A DNA stretch of 64,000 nt. Origin: Ignelater luminosus (taxonomy: Eukaryota > Arthropoda > Insecta > Coleoptera > Elateridae). The notes beneath the pieces are model-generated. The model worked only from the letters and a program-made list of their open reading frames with translations. It made no database searches and was not told the origin of the DNA. The stretch lies in NCBI GenBank assembly GCA_011009095.1, contig VTPC01000942.1:78284-142283 (forward strand), read 5' to 3'. Both the position numbers and the translations under genes were made by a program. Each line of letters begins with the position of its first letter. Positions within the stretch are counted from its first letter, which is position 1. Positions 60,528 through 64,000 of the stretch are shown here, one piece after another.

Positions 60528-61640
60528 CAGGGATCCCCAACCCTATGCCCGCGGGCACCATGGCGCCCGGCTACCGTTTTACGTGTGCTCGTCGCTGTAC
60601 GACCAGGATAAAAAAAATTGTTTTCAATAAAATGTTATGTAAAAATATTTTGACATTTTTTTTAATATTTAGTAATGAATTAGAATAAGAGAAATATACG
60701 CGTATTTATTTTCTTATTTGGGGGATTTTCTAACAAACGTCAGCAATACAAGATTTACAGTCCTTACTACAATTTGAAGAGTCAGCAGATTTATCAGACA
60801 CAGCACAGTTAGCAGTCATGGTGAGAATGGTATTTAGTAACTTGACTGTAAAAGAAGATCTACTGAAAATATTACCGATGAAAGGACAAACAACAGGTGA
60901 AGAAATCTATAACGTATTTAGAGCATAATTATGCAGAGTGGATAGATATGCCTCTGTACATGCTGTCAGCGATAACTACAGTAATGGTTAGTAATATCAA
61001 TGAATTTGCAAGAAAGATAAATCGTTTCCAAACTTTATGTCCTATCGCTGTATTATCCACCAGGAAGCTTTGTGTGTTAGAATACTACCCTTCGGACATG
61101 TCATGAAAGTAGTTACAAAAATAGTAAACTTTATTCGAGCAGCCCCTTTTTAAGGTCCTACCAGAAAATCCTGAAGATTCTGATTTTATTTTGCATACTG
61201 AAGTACTTTGACTCAGTAAATGCAAAGTTCTTACAAGATTTGTAAATTAAAATGAAGAAATAGAAAATTATCTCAATACAAAACTTTTATTGAACTAACG
61301 GATTCTTGCTGGCTGGTGGATTTGGGTTTTAACACAGCCATAATGGAAAAATTGAATTATTTAAACTAGGAGCTGCAGGGAAAAGACAAACATATTAGCT
61401 ATAATGATAGGGTCTGTAAACTTGCTTAAAGCTAAACTGATATTGTGGATGAAGTCCCTTGTGCATTTCTCAAATCTAAAATTGACTTATCATTTGTTAT
61501 CAACTTTCAACTACTTCAATACCAGTCTAAAACGCGATTTCAACAGTTTTTATCAATTCTTTTACTTGCCAAGTAAATGTTTTGTTCAAGTAAGGGCACA
61601 AAAAGTGGAGCTAGAACCTTGTCCTAAAATCAAATATATC
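60528..61640 (+). mobile_element. Decayed hAT element with GTF2IRD2/ZMYM-like transposase
   Basis: It starts with CAGGGATCCCCAACCC, the form of hAT termini. Fragments in several frames follow in order: VMVRMVFSNLTVKEDLLKIL and PMKGQTTGEEIYNVF (60815-60925), IIHQEALC (near 61060), HVMKVVTKIVNFIRA (near 61100), ENPEDSDFILHTEV and LSKCKVLTRFV (61165-61245), and MEKLN..LQGKDK (near 61350). These match the hAT transposases related to vertebrate GTF2IRD2 and ZBED-type proteins. Many stops and shifts make it dead. The right end was not found. Confidence 0.8.
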
Positions 61641-61648
61641 AGATGACG

Positions 61649-62776
61649 TTATAAAAAGGGCCTTTTTCAACAATTCTAACGATATACCACTTGACATAGT
61701 TAGTTTTATAAATAAATAAATTATGGCCTTTTTTTCTTTTTATTTTCGAACTGTTGAAGTAGTACGCTATGAAAACAATTGATAGATGTGCATCGCGTTT
61801 GAAAATAAAATTTAAGTTAGTTATTAAAATTTTTCTTTTAATTTCGAAATTATAAACATAATTATTTTGGTGTGAAATGTTTATTCCGATGAAGTTACAA
61901 TTTTAAATAAAAATATTTCTGAGAAACTAATAAACAGAAAATGGCAAATGATAAAGTAAGAAACAATAAAAGAAATTAGCATATAAATAAAGTAGTACCA
62001 AAACAACGTACTTGAAGTAAGTAAAGTATTTAAGATAAGTGGACAAAGCAGATTTAGATAAAAATAGGTACTTCACTCATAGGTGTAACTAAAAACTAAA
62101 AATGCTGTTAACATAGTATGCTATGGAAACATTTAACAGATGCAAACGACAATTACCTATTGACAGGTGCAAATCATTTAGTTTCTTATTAATGTTGATT
62201 TTGGTCTCGTACATTATCAATATAAATTTTTCTGATAAGAAAAGCGTGATATGATTCAGTGTTACATTTTGTGTCGTACGACACAGTAGATGACCTTAAA
62301 GAAGCTGTACTAGAAGTTTTTGCTAATATTGATGTACGTTCCGTTAGAAAAGCAACAAATTCTGTTTTAAAAAGGTGTAACTTGTGCATTAATTATAATG
62401 TCGAACCTTTTGAACATGTTTAGTCTTAAATACTTTACTTACTTCAATTACGTTGTTTTGGTAATGCTTTTTATTCTAATTTCCTTTATTGTTTCTTAAT
62501 TTATCGTTTGTCATTTCCTGTTTATTGATTTCTCAGAAATTATTTTTATTTAAAATAATTATGTTTATAATTTCGAAATTAAAATATAAAATTTTAATAA
62601 CTAACATGAATTTTATTATTAGACGCGATGCGCGCATCTATTAATTGTTTCCATAGCGTACTACTTGAACAGTTCGAAAATGAAAAGAAAAACAGGGCCA
62701 TAATTAATTTATTTATAAAAATAACCATGTCAAGTGATATATCGTTAGAATAGTTGAAAAAAGGCCTTTTTTATAA
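61649..62776. mobile_element. Long-inverted-repeat element, about 1.1 kb
   Basis: The left arm starts TTATAAAAAGGGCCTTTTTC at 61649. The right arm ends with the reverse complement at 62776 (TTATAAAAAAGGCCTTTTTT read inward). Paired blocks continue inward: ACGATATACCACTTGACAT, TACGCTATG.AAACAATTG, GCATCGCGT, TAATTTCGAAATTATAAACAT, and finally CCAAAACAACGTACTTGAAG near 62000 against 62425-62470. Arms are therefore about 350-390 bp. The loop of about 390 bp has no recognised gene. Class unknown. Confidence 0.85.
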
Positions 62777-64000
62777 AGTCATGGCCGACTATGGTTTCTG
62801 TTAGAAAAAATACAAGCTTGTATCATAACTAAAAAATTACAGCTTAAATAAAAACTTCGGTTAGACTGTATCATTAAGCACATAATTACCTACAACGTTT
62901 TCTTTTACACATTTTTTCTAAAGTCAATAATAGCAGAGCTATAGGTACCAATCAAAATAACAAAAAACTATTTTTGCTAGATATCTAGTTAGCCATGCAT
63001 TTTTTCCAAAAAACAAAAAGCTCCTAAAATTGAGCTCGTAAAACTGCAATTCTTTCCCCATTTAATCGTCTCTCTATCTCCGCTAGTTTCCGAGATCTCC
63101 ATACTAACCATCGAAAAAAACTCACCCTGTATATACATGGGTTCGTAAACCAACCGCTTTCGAGATGAGAGCAGTTTTCTTTCTTTGATTGCCTTACGAC
63201 TTAACTTCTTTGGGTTTTTATGTTTGGAATTACTTGAAACGTTTCAGGAAATTATTTGAAGGAAAATTCTGTCTAATTTCAAAAATTAAACACAAACTAC
63301 AAAACTATTTCAAAACTTTTTTCTTTATACAGTGAGTGGAGAAAGAGTCGTTAGTATTTCTTTTTGTTGTGTAAAGTTTTATTTATTTTCTCCCAAAATT
63401 ATCTAGTCTATCTCATGTCTAAAAATTGTATTCATTACTAGATTACACTTAATCTACCATAAGCAGCTTTCTCCAGCAGTAAATGTTTTCACATAACATG
63501 CCGAATACTGCACCAGAACTTTTAGCCACAAAATCAACTTTTGAGTAATAAGGTCAAAAAATGCATCGACTCGTGCCAGAAACACACTTATTGGTTTAAT
63601 TTTATACCAAACTGTTTACTTTGAAACACCGAGAATGTGAACCTACTAGACACCTAATCTACAAACGCAATTTTTGATTAAATTTATACAAAATAAATTA
63701 GTAGGCAAAAGTAGATTAATTAAAGTAGGACGAACTATCCTTATAAAAGTACTCCGGTGAAAGACAAAACGTAAACTTCAATCTTGATCAAATCCAAGAA
63801 ATACTAACTATTTACTAAAGCTGCAAGATTTGAGAATGTAATAACCATAATAACTAGTGTTTCCAACTCATTTTCGACAAATTCCCCAGAAAGTTTTTAA
63901 AAAACCCTCAATTTTTTCATAAAATTTTTACAATCCGTACCTACATCTTTTACCAATCACTTTTCCATTTTTATGATTTTATGTATCAAACAATACATTT
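62777..64000. other. Intergenic DNA with a lone transposon end
   Basis: AAAAACTCACCCTG ends at 63129 followed by TA, a right-hand end of a CAGGGTGAG-type element whose left part (perhaps from about 62940) was not identified. Otherwise AT-rich with nothing recognised. Confidence 0.4.

Noticed and set aside
1..64000. CRISPR arrays, rRNA genes, bacterial-type operons
   Set aside because: None seen; the window has spliced eukaryotic genes and no regularly spaced short direct repeats with unique spacers.

Overview
This is an AT-rich stretch of animal nuclear DNA with spliced genes, very short introns (about 50-60 bp) bounded by GT-AG, and a heavy load of DNA transposons. The odorant-binding proteins, the insect-type chloride channel and the TA-flanked mariner elements point to an insect. 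A beetle is a reasonable guess from intron size and transposon style, but the sequence does not prove it.

Host genes: (1) the last two exons of hormone-sensitive lipase (6258-6532, +); (2) a complete-looking heparanase, GH79 (21512-28205, +, ten exons, one 4.5 kb intron); (3) the 3' seven exons of a Cys-loop chloride channel of the pH-sensitive insect group (45426-47083, +); (4) a three-exon fragment of an odorant-binding protein gene (51743-52374, -); (5) an unrecognised three-exon small gene (52749-54391, -); (6) an intact six-exon classic odorant-binding protein gene (58211-59038, -). The two odorant-binding genes share strand and splice positions, which suggests a local duplication with one decayed copy.

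Between the genes lie mobile elements at many stages of decay. They are: a broken Crypton-type tyrosine recombinase (1.5-2.6 kb); a composite fold-back element (2.9-5.35 kb); a deleted Tc1/mariner element (8.0-8.9 kb); a mariner with a second MITE inside its long terminal repeat (18.6-19.7 kb); a non-LTR retrotransposon relic (30.1-33.4 kb, -) split by a mariner with an uninterrupted 361-aa transposase; a probable solo LTR with primer-binding site (38.7-39.2 kb); a 720-bp hierarchical palindrome (39.5-40.2 kb); Tc1 relics (44-44.7 kb); a Harbinger remnant (48.8-49.3 kb); a mariner with lost catalytic centre (50.5-51.4 kb); two hAT-type MITEs with 8-bp target duplications (51.9 and 52.5 kb); a decayed hAT transposase (60.5-61.6 kb); and a 1.1 kb long-inverted-repeat element (61.6-62.8 kb).

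The clearest noteworthy structures are the uninterrupted mariner with 41 residues between its second and third catalytic Asp, sitting inside the reverse-transcriptase catalytic motif; the nested MITE whose removal restores the host transposon's terminal repeat; the palindrome-within-palindrome element; and the heparanase gene whose two catalytic glutamates sit at exon edges. I found no operon-like system, CRISPR array, rRNA or convincing tRNA. All exon models are read by eye from frame, splice sites and family resemblance.
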